Positions 27,134-35,969 of a DNA stretch of 64,000 nt are shown one piece after another. Every line of letters begins with the position of its first letter. The first letter of the stretch is position 1. The position numbers were made by a program, and so were the translations under genes. Location: positions 93,298 through 157,297 of the forward strand of contig CALANV010000008.1 of the NCBI GenBank assembly GCA_937926175.1. Direction: 5' to 3'. This DNA comes from an uncultured Rhodospirillales bacterium (GTDB lineage Bacteria > Pseudomonadota > Alphaproteobacteria > CACIAM-22H2). The notes beneath the pieces were generated by a model. It did no database searches, was not told the origin of the DNA, and saw only the letters and a list, made by a program, of their open reading frames with translations.

Positions 27134-27269
27134 CGAACCGGCCGCAACGCCCGGACGTCGCACGGACAATCCTTCGGAAACCGGCGGCCTTTCGCTTCGA
27201 ACCCTTCGGACGCTATAAGGGCAGCGCCCCGACGGCTGTGTTTTGCCGTCGCCACACTGCCGAGTTTGC

Positions 27270-28457
27270 ATGGCCATCTATCCCGTCGTCCGGCTTCAGC
27301 CCGGTCGCCACAAGCGCGTCGTCGCCGGTCATCCGTGGGTCTACTCGAACGAGGTCGTCATGGACGCCGCCGCCAAGGCACTGCCGCCCGGCGGGCTCGT
27401 GCGGCTGGAGACGAGCAATGGTGCGCCGATCGGCGTCGCCATGTTCAATCCGCATCCGCTCATCAGTGCGCGGGTACTCGCGCGCGACGCGGCGGCCGAG
27501 ATCGACGTCGATTTTCTCGCGGCCCGCATCGCGGCCGCGCGCGAGCTTCGTGAACGCCTGTTTCCCGGCGGCTTCTACCGCCTGATTCATGCCGAGGCCG
27601 ACGGGTTGCCGGGCTGCGTGATCGATCGCTACGGCGACGTTCTTTCCGTCCAGGCGAATACCGCCGGCATGGACCGGCTTACGCCCGCACTCTTGACCGC
27701 GCTTGAGCGCGTGCTGGCCCCGCGCACGATCGTGCTTCGCAACGATTCCAGCGCCCGTCAGCTCGAAGGGCTGGAGAGCCGGGTCAGCGTCGAGAAGGGC
27801 ACGCTCGACGGACCCGTCGAACTTGTCGAGAACGGCAGCCGGTTCTTCGCCAATCTCGAATCCGGTCAGAAGACGGGCTGGTTCTACGACCAGCGCGACA
27901 ATCGCGCGGCCGTCGCGCGGCTGGCCGCCGGTGCGCGCGTCCTCGATCTCTATACCTATGCCGGCGGCTTCGCCGTCATGGCCGCCCGCGCCGGCGCGCG
28001 CGAGGTCGTTGCCATCGACCGTTCCGATGCGGCGCTCGACCTCGCGCGACGGGCCGCTGCCGCCAACAACGTCGATCACGTGTGCCGGTTCGTACGCGCC
28101 GAAGCCTTTGCCGAACTCGAACGGCTCGCTGCTGCGGGCGAGCGGTTCGATATCGTCATCGCCGATCCGCCCGCCTTCGTGAAATCGAAGAAGGATCTCG
28201 GCCAGGGCGCCCGCGGCTATCGCAAGCTGGCGCGGCTCGCCGCGGCGCTCGTGGCGCCGCGCGGTTTTCTCTTCATCGCCTCGTGCTCGCATCACGTCGA
28301 CGCGTCGCTGTTCGCCGAGCAGGTCCGGCGCGGTCTTGCCGACAGTGCGCGGACGGGCCGCATCCTTGCGACCACGGGCGCGGCGGCGGATCATCCGGTG
28401 CACCCGCATCTGCCGGAGTCCGCCTATCTCAAGGGCCAGCTGCTGCAGATCGATTGA
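27270..28457 (+). CDS. Class I SAM-dependent rRNA methyltransferase (RlmI-like)
   Basis: A 395-residue 23S rRNA cytosine methyltransferase-like protein. The N-terminal PUA domain reads RLQPGRHKRVVAGHPWVYSNEV. A central EEHAD-like domain includes LIHAEADGLPGCVIDRYGD. The Rossmann methyltransferase has VLDLYTYAGGFAVMAARAGA for SAM binding, DRSDAALDLARRAAAANNV and the catalytic IADPPAFVKSKKD. E. coli RlmI makes m5C1962; the same target is likely but not proved. The ATG at 27270 is preferred over an upstream ATG at 27243. Confidence 0.92.
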   Translation: MAIYPVVRLQPGRHKRVVAGHPWVYSNEVVMDAAAKALPPGGLVRLETSNGAPIGVAMFNPHPLISARVLARDAAAEIDVDFLAARIAAARELRERLFPGGFYRLIHAEADGLPGCVIDRYGDVLSVQANTAGMDRLTPALLTALERVLAPRTIVLRNDSSARQLEGLESRVSVEKGTLDGPVELVENGSRFFANLESGQKTGWFYDQRDNRAAVARLAAGARVLDLYTYAGGFAVMAARAGAREVVAIDRSDAALDLARRAAAANNVDHVCRFVRAEAFAELERLAAAGERFDIVIADPPAFVKSKKDLGQGARGYRKLARLAAALVAPRGFLFIASCSHHVDASLFAEQVRRGLADSARTGRILATTGAAADHPVHPHLPESAYLKGQLLQID

Positions 28458-28508
28458 GGCGGCGGGGGCTCGGTCGCGCCCGTACGTCCAGATGATCCTC
28501 GCGATCGA

Positions 28509-29273
28509 TCAGCGGATCGCGACCAGGAACAGGCGCCGGAACGGGAACAGCGTCATCCCGTCGACGCGGCGGGGATAGGCCTGCCGCAGTCGCGCCGCGT
28601 ACGCGGCCAGGAACGCGGCATGCATCTCGGCCGGCATCGCATCGAGGAACGGCCGCACTGCGGTTCCCTTGGTCCACTCGAGCACGGCGTTTTCGCCCTG
28701 CAGCACGTGCAGATATTCGACCTCCCACAGGTCGACATGCGTCGCGTGCGCGGCGAGCAGGTCGTAATAGACCTCGGGCCGCTGGACCGGCGACGGCCTC
28801 AGAAGGGTCTCGACCCGCTCGCGCCAGGGGCCCTCGCGGGCGGTTTCGTAGAGAAGCGTATGCGACGGCGCCTCGAAATTGCGCGGCATCTGCACGGCCA
28901 GCACGCCGCCGCGCGCGAGCTGCTGCATCAGCCGCGGAAAGACCGTCGCATGATCGTCGACCCAGTGCAGCGCCGCGTTGGAGAAGATCAGATCGGCCGG
29001 TTCGTTCGCCGTCCAGCGGACGATGTCGCCCTCGATCCACTCGATTCCGGCGATCGTCCGCGCCTTGTCGAGCATCGCGGGGGAGTTGTCGAGGGCGCGC
29101 ACGACGGCCGACGGCCAGCGGTCCAGCAGGAGCTTGGTCACGTTGCCGGGGCCGCAGCCGAGATCCCAGACGGTCTTGTACGGTGCATCGGGAATCCGGG
29201 CGAGGAGGTCGAGCGCGGGCCGCAGCCGGTGATCGGCGAACTTCAGGTACTGGTTCGGATCCCAGGTGGTCAT
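28509..29273 (-). CDS. tam: Trans-aconitate 2-methyltransferase
   Basis: A 254-residue SAM-dependent methyltransferase that detoxifies trans-aconitate, an inhibitor of aconitase. The start MTTWDPNQYLKFADHRLRPA is typical of Tam. The SAM motif is VWDLGCGPGNVTKLLLDRWP. Further blocks are ALDNSPAMLDKAR, DLIFSNAALHWVDDH and FRRLFLVA at the C-terminus. It is divergent from the ICL/PEP-mutase gene with only 60 bp between, so promoters must overlap or abut. Confidence 0.92.
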   Translation of the reverse strand: MTTWDPNQYLKFADHRLRPALDLLARIPDAPYKTVWDLGCGPGNVTKLLLDRWPSAVVRALDNSPAMLDKARTIAGIEWIEGDIVRWTANEPADLIFSNAALHWVDDHATVFPRLMQQLARGGVLAVQMPRNFEAPSHTLLYETAREGPWRERVETLLRPSPVQRPEVYYDLLAAHATHVDLWEVEYLHVLQGENAVLEWTKGTAVRPFLDAMPAEMHAAFLAAYAARLRQAYPRRVDGMTLFPFRRLFLVAIR

Positions 29274-29333
29274 GGCGGTTGCCGTATCGAGGTGTCGCGC
29301 GACTATAATCCGCCGCCCAACGAGAGAGGAATC

Positions 29334-30206
29334 ATGAATACGGTACCGACCGCGCGCCCGACCTGGCGGGAATTGCTCGCCGCCAACAAGCCCCTGCTGC
29401 TGCCCGTCGCGCATGACGCGTTATCGGCCCGGCTGATCGAGCGCGCCGGGTTTGCCGCATATTCGATCGGCGGCTTTCCTTTGGTCGGGGCACGGTACGC
29501 CTTGCCCGACATCGGACTGGTCGGCCTGGGCGAGATGAGCGAAGGCGTGCGCGACATCATCGCCGCGTCCCGGTTGCCGGTCCTCGTCGATGCCGACGAC
29601 GGTTACGGCGACGTCAAGAACGTCACACGCACGATCCGGACCTACGAGGCGATGGGCGCCAGCGCCATCTTCATCGAGGACCAGCGCGCGCCGAAGCGCT
29701 GCGGTCACATGGCCGGAAAGGATGTGATCGACGCCGCGGTGATGGAGCAGAAGATCCGTGCCGCTGCGGCGGCGCGACGCTCGCGCGACACGTTCCTGAT
29801 CGCACGCACCGATGCGCGCGCGGTTCACGGGCTGGACGAGGCGATGCGGCGGGCCGAACGTTATCTGAAGGCCGGCGCCGACGGCATCTTCATCGAGGCG
29901 CCCGAGAGCGAGGAGGAGTTGCGCCGGATCGGGGCGGCGTTCCGCCACGTGCCGCAGATCGCCAACATGCTCGAGGGCGGGCGCACGCCGCTCATCGCGC
30001 CGGCCGAACTCTACGACATGGGCTTCGCGATGGTCGCCTATCCGACGTCGCTGATCTTCCGCGTCACGCACACGATCGAGAAGGCATTGGCCGACATGAA
30101 GGCGGGCCGGCTGTCGCTTGCCGGCGAAGGTGTCGGCTTCGATGCCTTCAAGACGATCGTCGGTTACGGCGAGTGGGCCGAGGTGGAGGATCGCCTCGGT
30201 CGGTGA
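29334..30206 (+). CDS. Isocitrate lyase/PEP mutase family protein
   Basis: A 290-residue TIM-barrel lyase of the PEP mutase/isocitrate lyase superfamily. Metal-binding acids are in LVDADDGYGDVKN, and the flexible lid carries EDQRAPKRCGHMAGK with the catalytic Cys, as in isocitrate/2-methylisocitrate lyases rather than phosphonate mutases. Other blocks are LIARTDARAVHGLDEAM and NMLEGGRTP. Likely substrates are methylisocitrate, oxaloacetate or a related malate derivative; the choice cannot be made from sequence. The ribosome binding site GAGAGGA is 4 bp before the ATG. Its last 43 bp overlap the end of the opposite-strand kinase gene. Confidence 0.88.
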   Translation: MNTVPTARPTWRELLAANKPLLLPVAHDALSARLIERAGFAAYSIGGFPLVGARYALPDIGLVGLGEMSEGVRDIIAASRLPVLVDADDGYGDVKNVTRTIRTYEAMGASAIFIEDQRAPKRCGHMAGKDVIDAAVMEQKIRAAAAARRSRDTFLIARTDARAVHGLDEAMRRAERYLKAGADGIFIEAPESEEELRRIGAAFRHVPQIANMLEGGRTPLIAPAELYDMGFAMVAYPTSLIFRVTHTIEKALADMKAGRLSLAGEGVGFDAFKTIVGYGEWAEVEDRLGR

Positions 30207-31612
30207 TGCTCGGGCGCCGTCGCGGCGCCGGGCAGCTCCATCCGAAACACCGTGCCCTTGTCGGACGTCGCGGCAAGCGACAGTTCGCCGCCATGCGCGC
30301 GGACGAGTTCGCGTGCGATGGCAAGACCGAGACCAGTGCCGCCCGCCCGTGCCGAACCGGCGAAGGGCTGGAACAGTTTCTCGTGCGCCTTGGCCGGAAT
30401 GCCCGGGCCGTCGTCGGCGACCTCGATCACCAGCGTGCTGTCCGCTGCGGCGACGGCCGTGATCCGGACCTGACGTGCACCAGCCTCGAGTGCGTTGCGC
30501 CCCAGGTTCACGAATACGCGGAAGAGCTGGTCGCGGTCGGCGAACGCGGACAGTCCGTCGGCGATCTCGTTGCGCCAGGCGCCGTCGCTCTTGGTCAGCA
30601 CGGCGGCGACGTGACCGACCTCGTCGACGAGCGCTTTCAGCGCGAAACGTTCGCGTCGGAGCGGCGGCAGATCCTCGCGTGCATAAGCGAGCGTCTGTTC
30701 GCACAGCGTCACGGCACGGTCGATCGCGCCGAGGAGGGTAGGCGCGACGCGCGTTACCTTCGGATCGCTGGAGTCGGCCAGCCGGTCCGACAGCAGCCGT
30801 GCCGTCGACAGAATGTTGCGCAGATCGTGATTGATCTTCGCGACGGCGCTGCCCAGCGCGGCGAGGCGCGTCTTCTGCCGCAGTGCGGTGCGGACCGCCA
30901 CTTCCATGTCCGCGAGTTCGCGCTGAAGGAGTCCGATTTCGTCGCGCCGGCCGCTGGTCGCGACGACGTTGCGCGGATCCTCGGGCGCCTCTTTGAAGGC
31001 CATCATGTTGTCGGTGATCCGTCGCAGCGGCCGCACCAGCATCCATTGCAGAGACAGATAGACGAGTGCCGCGGTCACGAACGAGATGATCAGCGACAGG
31101 GCGAGGATGCGCCACGAGAAGTCGATCATGGCTGCGCGCATCGGCGCTTCGTGCATCAGGACTTCCACCGTGACGTCGTCGACGGGGGTCGAGGGACCCA
31201 GCACGCGAAGCATCCGGTCGCCGCGCTGGCTCAGTGTCATGAACGCGTCGGCGATCAGGCCGATGAAGGTGGCAGCGCGCAGATCGTAGGCCGCGTCGGC
31301 GCTGGGGGGCATATCGCCGGCGAGCGAGCGTCGCCGCTCGCGCGGATTGTTGACGATGATGGCGAGCGCGCCGGCGCGGTCGAGGAGCTGGCGTTCCAGT
31401 TCCTTGCTGATCATGTTGTCCGGCGTCGCCTCCAGCGCCAGTGCTGCCAGTTGCGCCGCCTCGATCCGGCTCTCGAGGTAGTCGCGGCGGAAGCGCGCGA
31501 TCGATGGTGCGTAGATCAGCACCTCGCTCAGCATCACGAAGGCGATCGTGAGCACGAGAAGTCGCGCCGACAGGCCGTAGAGGCCACGCGGCCGATGGAG
31601 GTACGGCGCCAT
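30164..31612 (-). CDS. Orphan sensor histidine kinase
   Basis: A 482-residue inner-membrane histidine kinase. There are two transmembrane helices (about 17-37 and 168-190) around a periplasmic sensor of about 130 residues, followed by a HAMP-like segment (VRPLRRITDNM). The phosphoacceptor is His262 in KINHDLRN. The ATPase domain has the N-box NLGRNALEAGA, G1 DDGPGI and G2 GGTGLGLAIA. No response regulator lies beside it, so its partner is unknown. Its 3' end overlaps the ICL/PEP-mutase gene convergently by 43 bp. Confidence 0.92.
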   Translation of the reverse strand: MAPYLHRPRGLYGLSARLLVLTIAFVMLSEVLIYAPSIARFRRDYLESRIEAAQLAALALEATPDNMISKELERQLLDRAGALAIIVNNPRERRRSLAGDMPPSADAAYDLRAATFIGLIADAFMTLSQRGDRMLRVLGPSTPVDDVTVEVLMHEAPMRAAMIDFSWRILALSLIISFVTAALVYLSLQWMLVRPLRRITDNMMAFKEAPEDPRNVVATSGRRDEIGLLQRELADMEVAVRTALRQKTRLAALGSAVAKINHDLRNILSTARLLSDRLADSSDPKVTRVAPTLLGAIDRAVTLCEQTLAYAREDLPPLRRERFALKALVDEVGHVAAVLTKSDGAWRNEIADGLSAFADRDQLFRVFVNLGRNALEAGARQVRITAVAAADSTLVIEVADDGPGIPAKAHEKLFQPFAGSARAGGTGLGLAIARELVRAHGGELSLAATSDKGTVFRMELPGAATAPEHHRPRRSSTSAHSP

Positions 31613-31739
31613 GGCGGCAACGATTATATCAGTCCGCCCATGATGCGGCGGACCGATGTTGGCCGGTCGTTTGACGGCTGTGGGGCCCGTCCGTATTTTC
31701 GCGGCCTGGATCGAACCGATTCGTCAGGAGGACTTCGAG

Positions 31740-32324
31740 ATGCGGCTGACGGCTTTGGGAATGATGGCGGGCGCAATCGTCGCGGCGACCGGCACGGCGC
31801 AGGCGCATACGTTCGGCGTTCCCGGCACCGGTCTCGCTGCAGGCTTCGCGCATCCGTTCGGCGGCCTCGATCATCTTCTGGCCATGGTGGCGGTCGGCCT
31901 GTGGGCGGTCGAGCTCGGCGGCCGTGCCGTGTGGCAGGTGCCGGCAACCTTCGTCGCCGTGATGATCGCCGGTGCCCTGGCCGGAATGTCAGGGGTGCCG
32001 CTTCCGAGTGCTGAGGTCGGCATCGCCGCGTCTCTGCTGGTCCTCGGCGCACTGGTTGCGACCGCTGCCCGCCTGCCTGCCATGCTCGGCGCGGCGCTGG
32101 TCGCGGTCTTCGCGCTGTTCCACGGTCACGCGCATGGATCGGAGATGCCGGCGACGGTTTCGGCCGGCCTCTACGGCCTCGGCTTCGCGCTGGCGACGGC
32201 TGGCCTGCATGGCATCGGCATCGGTCTCGGCCTGTGGTTGCGTGGAACCGCCGCGCGGTGGACGGTCCGCGTCGGCGGCGCCGGCATCGCCGCGGCGGGG
32301 TTGGCGATGCTGGTCGCCGTTTGA
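31740..32324 (+). CDS. HupE/UreJ family membrane protein
   Basis: A 194-residue protein with a signal-like N-terminus ending AQAHTFG, followed by about six hydrophobic helices. The family motif HPFGGLDHLLAMVAVGLWA and a second His-rich helix LFHGHAHGSEMP are present. HupE proteins are secondary permeases for nickel or cobalt, often near hydrogenase or urease genes, or regulated by B12; none of those is seen here. A strong ribosome binding site (AGGAGG) is 8 bp before the ATG. Confidence 0.9.
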   Translation: MRLTALGMMAGAIVAATGTAQAHTFGVPGTGLAAGFAHPFGGLDHLLAMVAVGLWAVELGGRAVWQVPATFVAVMIAGALAGMSGVPLPSAEVGIAASLLVLGALVATAARLPAMLGAALVAVFALFHGHAHGSEMPATVSAGLYGLGFALATAGLHGIGIGLGLWLRGTAARWTVRVGGAGIAAAGLAMLVAV

Positions 32325-32382
32325 GGGTAGAGTCCCAAGGCGCATCCGACGAGGATCTGGCGCGATCGGGCGGACGGCGCTT

Positions 32383-33585
32383 CTAGCGGTGGTAGACCGC
32401 GTCGCGGATCTCGCGCGGAAATGCGCCGGACATGCCCTCGACGGCCGTGTTGGTCAGGGCAACGACCGTGAGTCCGTTCGCCGGATCCACGAACCAGCTG
32501 TGGCCATAAGCGCCGCCCCATTGGATCGTGCCTTTTGCCTGCGGCGTGCCGGCGAGCGTGGGGGCCACAAGGACCGCCCAGCCATAGCCGAACCCCCACC
32601 CCGGTCCCTGCGTCTGCGCCTGCGGTCCGACCTGATCCGTCATCATCTGCCTGACCGTCTCGGGCTTCAGGATCGGCGAGCCGCCGTTGCGGATCGCCTC
32701 GAGGAAGGTCAGGACGTCCTGTGCCGTCCCGGCCATACCGGCGCCACCTGCCGGGAAGGAAGCCGGATCGAGAATGCGATCGGGCGCGAAACGAATCGTG
32801 CCGTTTCCGAACCGCACGACCTCCTGGTTCCGCATGCGGATCGGCGCCGGTGATCCGTCGGCATAGGCGACCGTGAGGCGGCCTCGATCCCGCACGGAGA
32901 AGCCGGTGTCACGCAATCCAAGCGGGCCGGTGACGCGCCGTTTGACCAGCGCGGGCAGGCTCTTGCCCGTGGCCTTCTCCAGGACGCCGCCGAGAACGTC
33001 CAGACCGACCGAGTAACGCCATGACCGCCCCGGCGCGAAGGCAAGCGGCACGGAAGCGATCCGGCGCAGGTTCTCGTCGAGGCTCATGCCGGTTTCCGCC
33101 AGACCGTCGGAGATCCCCGCGCTGCGGTATGGACCGTCCTCCGCTTCGAGGAAGCCGTAGCTGAGGCCCGCGGTGTGGGTCAGCAGGTGCCGGATCGTGA
33201 CCACGGGGTCAGTGCCATCGGCCAGGCGCAGGCGGAAGTCGGGAAGCCAGCGGGTGACGGGATCGTCCAACCCGATGCGCCCTTCCTCGATCAGGCACAT
33301 GGCTGCCGCCGTCACCATGGGCTTGGTGATCGAGGCAAGGCGGAAGATGGCGTCCTCCCGCATTGGCAGGCCTGCCTCGCGGTCGGCATAGCCGGCCGCA
33401 CGGCGGTAGACGGCCTCGCCGTGCCGGGCGACCAGCACGACGGCGCCGACGATGCGCGTGTCCGCCAGGGCCCGCCCGATCACGGCGTCGACCCGTGCGG
33501 CCAGATGGGGATCGAGAACGGGTTGTGCGGCGGCCGACGTGGTCAGCATGAGGGAAAGCGCGGCGCCGAGACGGGGACGACTCAT
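32383..33585 (-). CDS. Serine hydrolase (class C beta-lactamase/esterase EstB type)
   Basis: A 400-residue periplasmic serine hydrolase. A signal peptide ends near residue 20 (SAAAQ). The SxxK catalytic motif is Ser85-Ile-Thr-Lys88 in FRLASITKPM. The second-motif Tyr is in WRYSVGLDVLGG, and the third KTG-like element is GGAYGHSWF, with His in place of Lys. That pattern favours an esterase or D-aminopeptidase-like enzyme over a true beta-lactamase. It is divergent from a TetR regulator, 67 bp away, which probably controls it. Confidence 0.88.
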   Translation of the reverse strand: MSRPRLGAALSLMLTTSAAAQPVLDPHLAARVDAVIGRALADTRIVGAVVLVARHGEAVYRRAAGYADREAGLPMREDAIFRLASITKPMVTAAAMCLIEEGRIGLDDPVTRWLPDFRLRLADGTDPVVTIRHLLTHTAGLSYGFLEAEDGPYRSAGISDGLAETGMSLDENLRRIASVPLAFAPGRSWRYSVGLDVLGGVLEKATGKSLPALVKRRVTGPLGLRDTGFSVRDRGRLTVAYADGSPAPIRMRNQEVVRFGNGTIRFAPDRILDPASFPAGGAGMAGTAQDVLTFLEAIRNGGSPILKPETVRQMMTDQVGPQAQTQGPGWGFGYGWAVLVAPTLAGTPQAKGTIQWGGAYGHSWFVDPANGLTVVALTNTAVEGMSGAFPREIRDAVYHR

Positions 33586-33604
33586 GGGTGAATGTCCTTT
33601 ATAA

Positions 33605-33665
33605 TCACAATGACCATTCCAGAATTAGCCGGGTTCAACGACGAATTCCAGAGTGACCATTGTGA
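33605..33665. promoter_or_regulatory. Candidate TetR operator between hydrolase and regulator genes
   Basis: TCACAATG (33605-33612) and CATTGTGA (33658-33665) are exact inverted repeats, and TGACCATT occurs directly repeated at 33611-33618 and 33654-33661. They flank the divergent promoter region and overlap the regulator start, a layout expected of an autoregulated TetR pair. Confidence 0.45.
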
Positions 33666-34285
33666 AAAATAACCCTGTCCCCGCCCGCCGCCGCGGACGT
33701 CCGCCCGCCTTTGATCGCAATCAGGTCTTGGCCCGCGCGGCAGAGACGTTCTGGCGGCTGGGGTATGAGGGTGCCTCGATTGCCGATCTGACCGAGGCGA
33801 TGGGGATCACCCCGCAGAGCCTCTACGCGGCGTTCGGCTCCAAGGCCGATCTCTACAAGGAGGCCCTTGCGCAGTACCGGCAGACGATCGGCGCCTTTGT
33901 GACTCGGGCATTGACGGAGGAACCGAACGCGGCAGACGCCTTCGTGCGTCTGCTCAGGGAAGCGGCCCGTGAGTTCTGCAAGGCTGGACGCCCTCACGGT
34001 TGCATGATCTCGACCGCCGCTTTGGCCTGTGCCAGCGAGAACCAGCCCGTGGCCGACCACGTGGCAGGGCTGCGCGCCGGCACGCTGGCAATGTTCCGGG
34101 ACAGGATCGAGCGTGGCATCGCCGAAGGACACTTCCGCCCGGACACGGATGCTGCCACCTTGGCCCGCTATCTGGGCGCGATCATCCAGGGCATGTCGGT
34201 CCAGGCCCGCGACGGCGCGAGCGAGGATGAACTCCTGTCGGTTGCTGCCATCGCCAGTACGGTGGTGGACCGGTATCGCACATAG
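33653..34285 (+). CDS. TetR/AcrR family transcriptional regulator
   Basis: A 210-residue one-component repressor. The N-terminal helix-turn-helix is RRRGRPPAFDRNQVLARAAETFWRLGYEGASIADLTEAMGITPQSLYAAFGSKADLYKEAL in pattern (residues 12-70). The C-terminal ligand domain includes HGCMISTAALACA and GIIQGMSVQARDGAS-like stretches, as in the YvdT/AefR-like group. Starts GTG 33653 and GTG 33662 are both possible. It most likely regulates the divergent serine hydrolase gene. Confidence 0.9.
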   Translation: MTIVKNNPVPARRRGRPPAFDRNQVLARAAETFWRLGYEGASIADLTEAMGITPQSLYAAFGSKADLYKEALAQYRQTIGAFVTRALTEEPNAADAFVRLLREAAREFCKAGRPHGCMISTAALACASENQPVADHVAGLRAGTLAMFRDRIERGIAEGHFRPDTDAATLARYLGAIIQGMSVQARDGASEDELLSVAAIASTVVDRYRT

Positions 34286-34391
34286 CTTCGGCATTACCGG
34301 GACCGGCCTGCCCTTGGGGGATGGTCCGGACTAAATGCGGTTTTTTCCCGCTGCGCTCGTCGCGTGGGCGGCTGGAAAGTTTTGCCGCGCG

Positions 34392-35360
34392 TTATCCGGC
34401 GAGGCAGTTCGTCAGGCTGCGACCCAGGTTTCGCATCAGCGCGAAATAGGCATCCGGTCCCGGCGTCGCCGTCGCGCCGAGCGGATCGAGCACGCCGGTG
34501 CGCGCCTCTGTCCGCTCGACGACCGTTTGCACCAGGGCCGGGGTGAATTGCGGCTCGCTGAATACGCAGACGGCGCCGAGGCGGCTGATCTTATCGCGCA
34601 GCTGCTGCAGACGTCGCGCACCGGGTTGACGCTCCGCGCTGACGGTGATCGATCCGACCGCATTCAGGCCGTAGCGCCGTTCGAAATACTGGTAAGCATC
34701 GTGAAAGACGACGAATGGCTTTGCGCGCACGGGTGCGAGGGCGGCCCGCAGCTCGCCGTCGAGCGCATCGAGGCGCGTAATGACGTCCGCGGCGTTCGCC
34801 GAATAGCGGGCCGCATGGCCGGGATCGATGTCGCCCAGAACGGCCGCCGCGGTGCGGACGATGGCCTTGGCGTTCTCGGGATCGAGGAACAGATGACCGT
34901 CGACCTCATCCTGGGCTTTCTGGTGGTCATGTTCGCCGTGCGGATGGTCGTGGCCGCCGTCGCGGTCGTGATCGTGCATCGCCCACGCCCTGCCGCCGCG
35001 GGCCGGGAGGAGGTGGATGCCGGGCGCGTGCGCAAGTTCCACGACACGGGCCTGGTGCGACAGCGCGGCAAGCGGCTTCGCGAGGAAGCTTTCGTAGATC
35101 GGGCCGATCCAGAACACGACGTCCGCCTCGCTCAGGGCCCGCGCTGCCGAGGGGCGCAGCACATAGGTGTGCGGCGATCCGGCGCCGCTCACGACAAGAT
35201 CCGGGATGCCGATGCCGGCCATGACGCCCGCGACGAGCGAGTGGACGGGCACGATGCTCGCGACCACCCGCGGCGCGGCGCCGAGCGAGCCGGGCACACC
35301 GAGCAAGAAGGCCGCCGCCACGATCGCTGCGACGGCGGGGCGGAAAGGGAACCGGATCAT
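34392..35360 (-). CDS. znuA: Zinc ABC transporter substrate-binding protein
   Basis: A 322-residue cluster A-I binding protein delivering Zn2+ to ZnuBC. The signal peptide ends near AAP at residues 28-30. Zinc ligands expected of the family are in SPHTYVLRPS (His64), GHLFLDPENA (His156) and the later VVFHDAYQYF. A charged flexible loop with repeated His at residues 129-146 is the ZnuA hallmark. It is divergent from zur with two tandem Zur boxes between them. Confidence 0.95.
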   Translation of the reverse strand: MIRFPFRPAVAAIVAAAFLLGVPGSLGAAPRVVASIVPVHSLVAGVMAGIGIPDLVVSGAGSPHTYVLRPSAARALSEADVVFWIGPIYESFLAKPLAALSHQARVVELAHAPGIHLLPARGGRAWAMHDHDRDGGHDHPHGEHDHQKAQDEVDGHLFLDPENAKAIVRTAAAVLGDIDPGHAARYSANAADVITRLDALDGELRAALAPVRAKPFVVFHDAYQYFERRYGLNAVGSITVSAERQPGARRLQQLRDKISRLGAVCVFSEPQFTPALVQTVVERTEARTGVLDPLGATATPGPDAYFALMRNLGRSLTNCLAG

Positions 35361-35383
35361 GGTCGCGCTCGCGCCGATGGAAT

Positions 35384-35409
35384 GTTATAGTATAATGTTA
35401 TAATATAAC
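35384..35409. promoter_or_regulatory. Two tandem Zur boxes
   Basis: A perfect 13-bp palindrome GTTATAATATAAC (35397-35409) directly abuts a one-mismatch copy GTTATAGTATAAT (35384-35396). The sequence matches the alphaproteobacterial Zur motif as I know it. The boxes sit in the 80-bp divergent gap, 23 bp before the znuA start and 31 bp before zur, so Zur-Zn would repress both operons. Confidence 0.9.
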
Positions 35410-35440
35410 GTTTAGCGCCTCGTATAGCTTTCGGGCAACC

Positions 35441-35968
35441 ATGACTGCGTCCGGCAAGCGTCTCCGTGACCCGTTTCCCCGCCGCGGACACGACCACGCG
35501 CGTTGTGTCGCCAGCGCGCTCACCGCTGCCGCCGCCGTCTGCGCAAGCCGGGGCGAACAGCTCACGCCGCTGCGTCGGCGCGTGCTCGAGCTCGTCTGGT
35601 CGAGCCACCAGCCGATCGGGGCCTACGCGATCCTCGACAAGCTTCGCGCCGACGGTCGCTCCGCGGCGCCGCCGACTGTCTACCGGGCGCTCGAATTCCT
35701 GCTCGCGCATGGCCTGATCCATCGCATCGAGTCGCTGAACGCCTTCGTCGGGTGCGTGCAGCCCGGCCCCGATCATCTCGTCCAGTTCCTGATCTGCACG
35801 AAATGCGGCACCGCGGCGGAGGTCGAGGACCGGCGCGTGGCCGAGGCGATCGGGCGCAGCGCGGCCGAACGCGGCTTCGCGCTTGCCGGCAGGGTCATCG
35901 AGCTGTCCGGCCTCTGCATCAATTGTCGCGACGACAGGCCACGGGTCGGCGCGCGTTCAGCGGTTTGA
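35441..35968 (+). CDS. zur: Fur family zinc uptake regulator
   Basis: A 175-residue zinc-responsive repressor. The winged-helix domain reads LTPLRRRVLELVWSSHQPIGAYAILDKLRA, with PPTVYRALEFLLAHGLIHRIES. Structural zinc Cys pairs are Cys119/Cys122 (CTKCGTAAEV) and Cys159/Cys162 (CINC). It sits between the Zur boxes and znuCB, so it is autoregulated. The znuC ATG follows one base after its stop. Confidence 0.94.
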   Translation: MTASGKRLRDPFPRRGHDHARCVASALTAAAAVCASRGEQLTPLRRRVLELVWSSHQPIGAYAILDKLRADGRSAAPPTVYRALEFLLAHGLIHRIESLNAFVGCVQPGPDHLVQFLICTKCGTAAEVEDRRVAEAIGRSAAERGFALAGRVIELSGLCINCRDDRPRVGARSAV

Positions 35969-35969
35969 C

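Noticed and set aside
32383..33585. True class C beta-lactamase giving drug resistance
   Set aside because: SxxK is present but the KTG motif is replaced by HSW; esterase or peptidase relatives fit at least as well.
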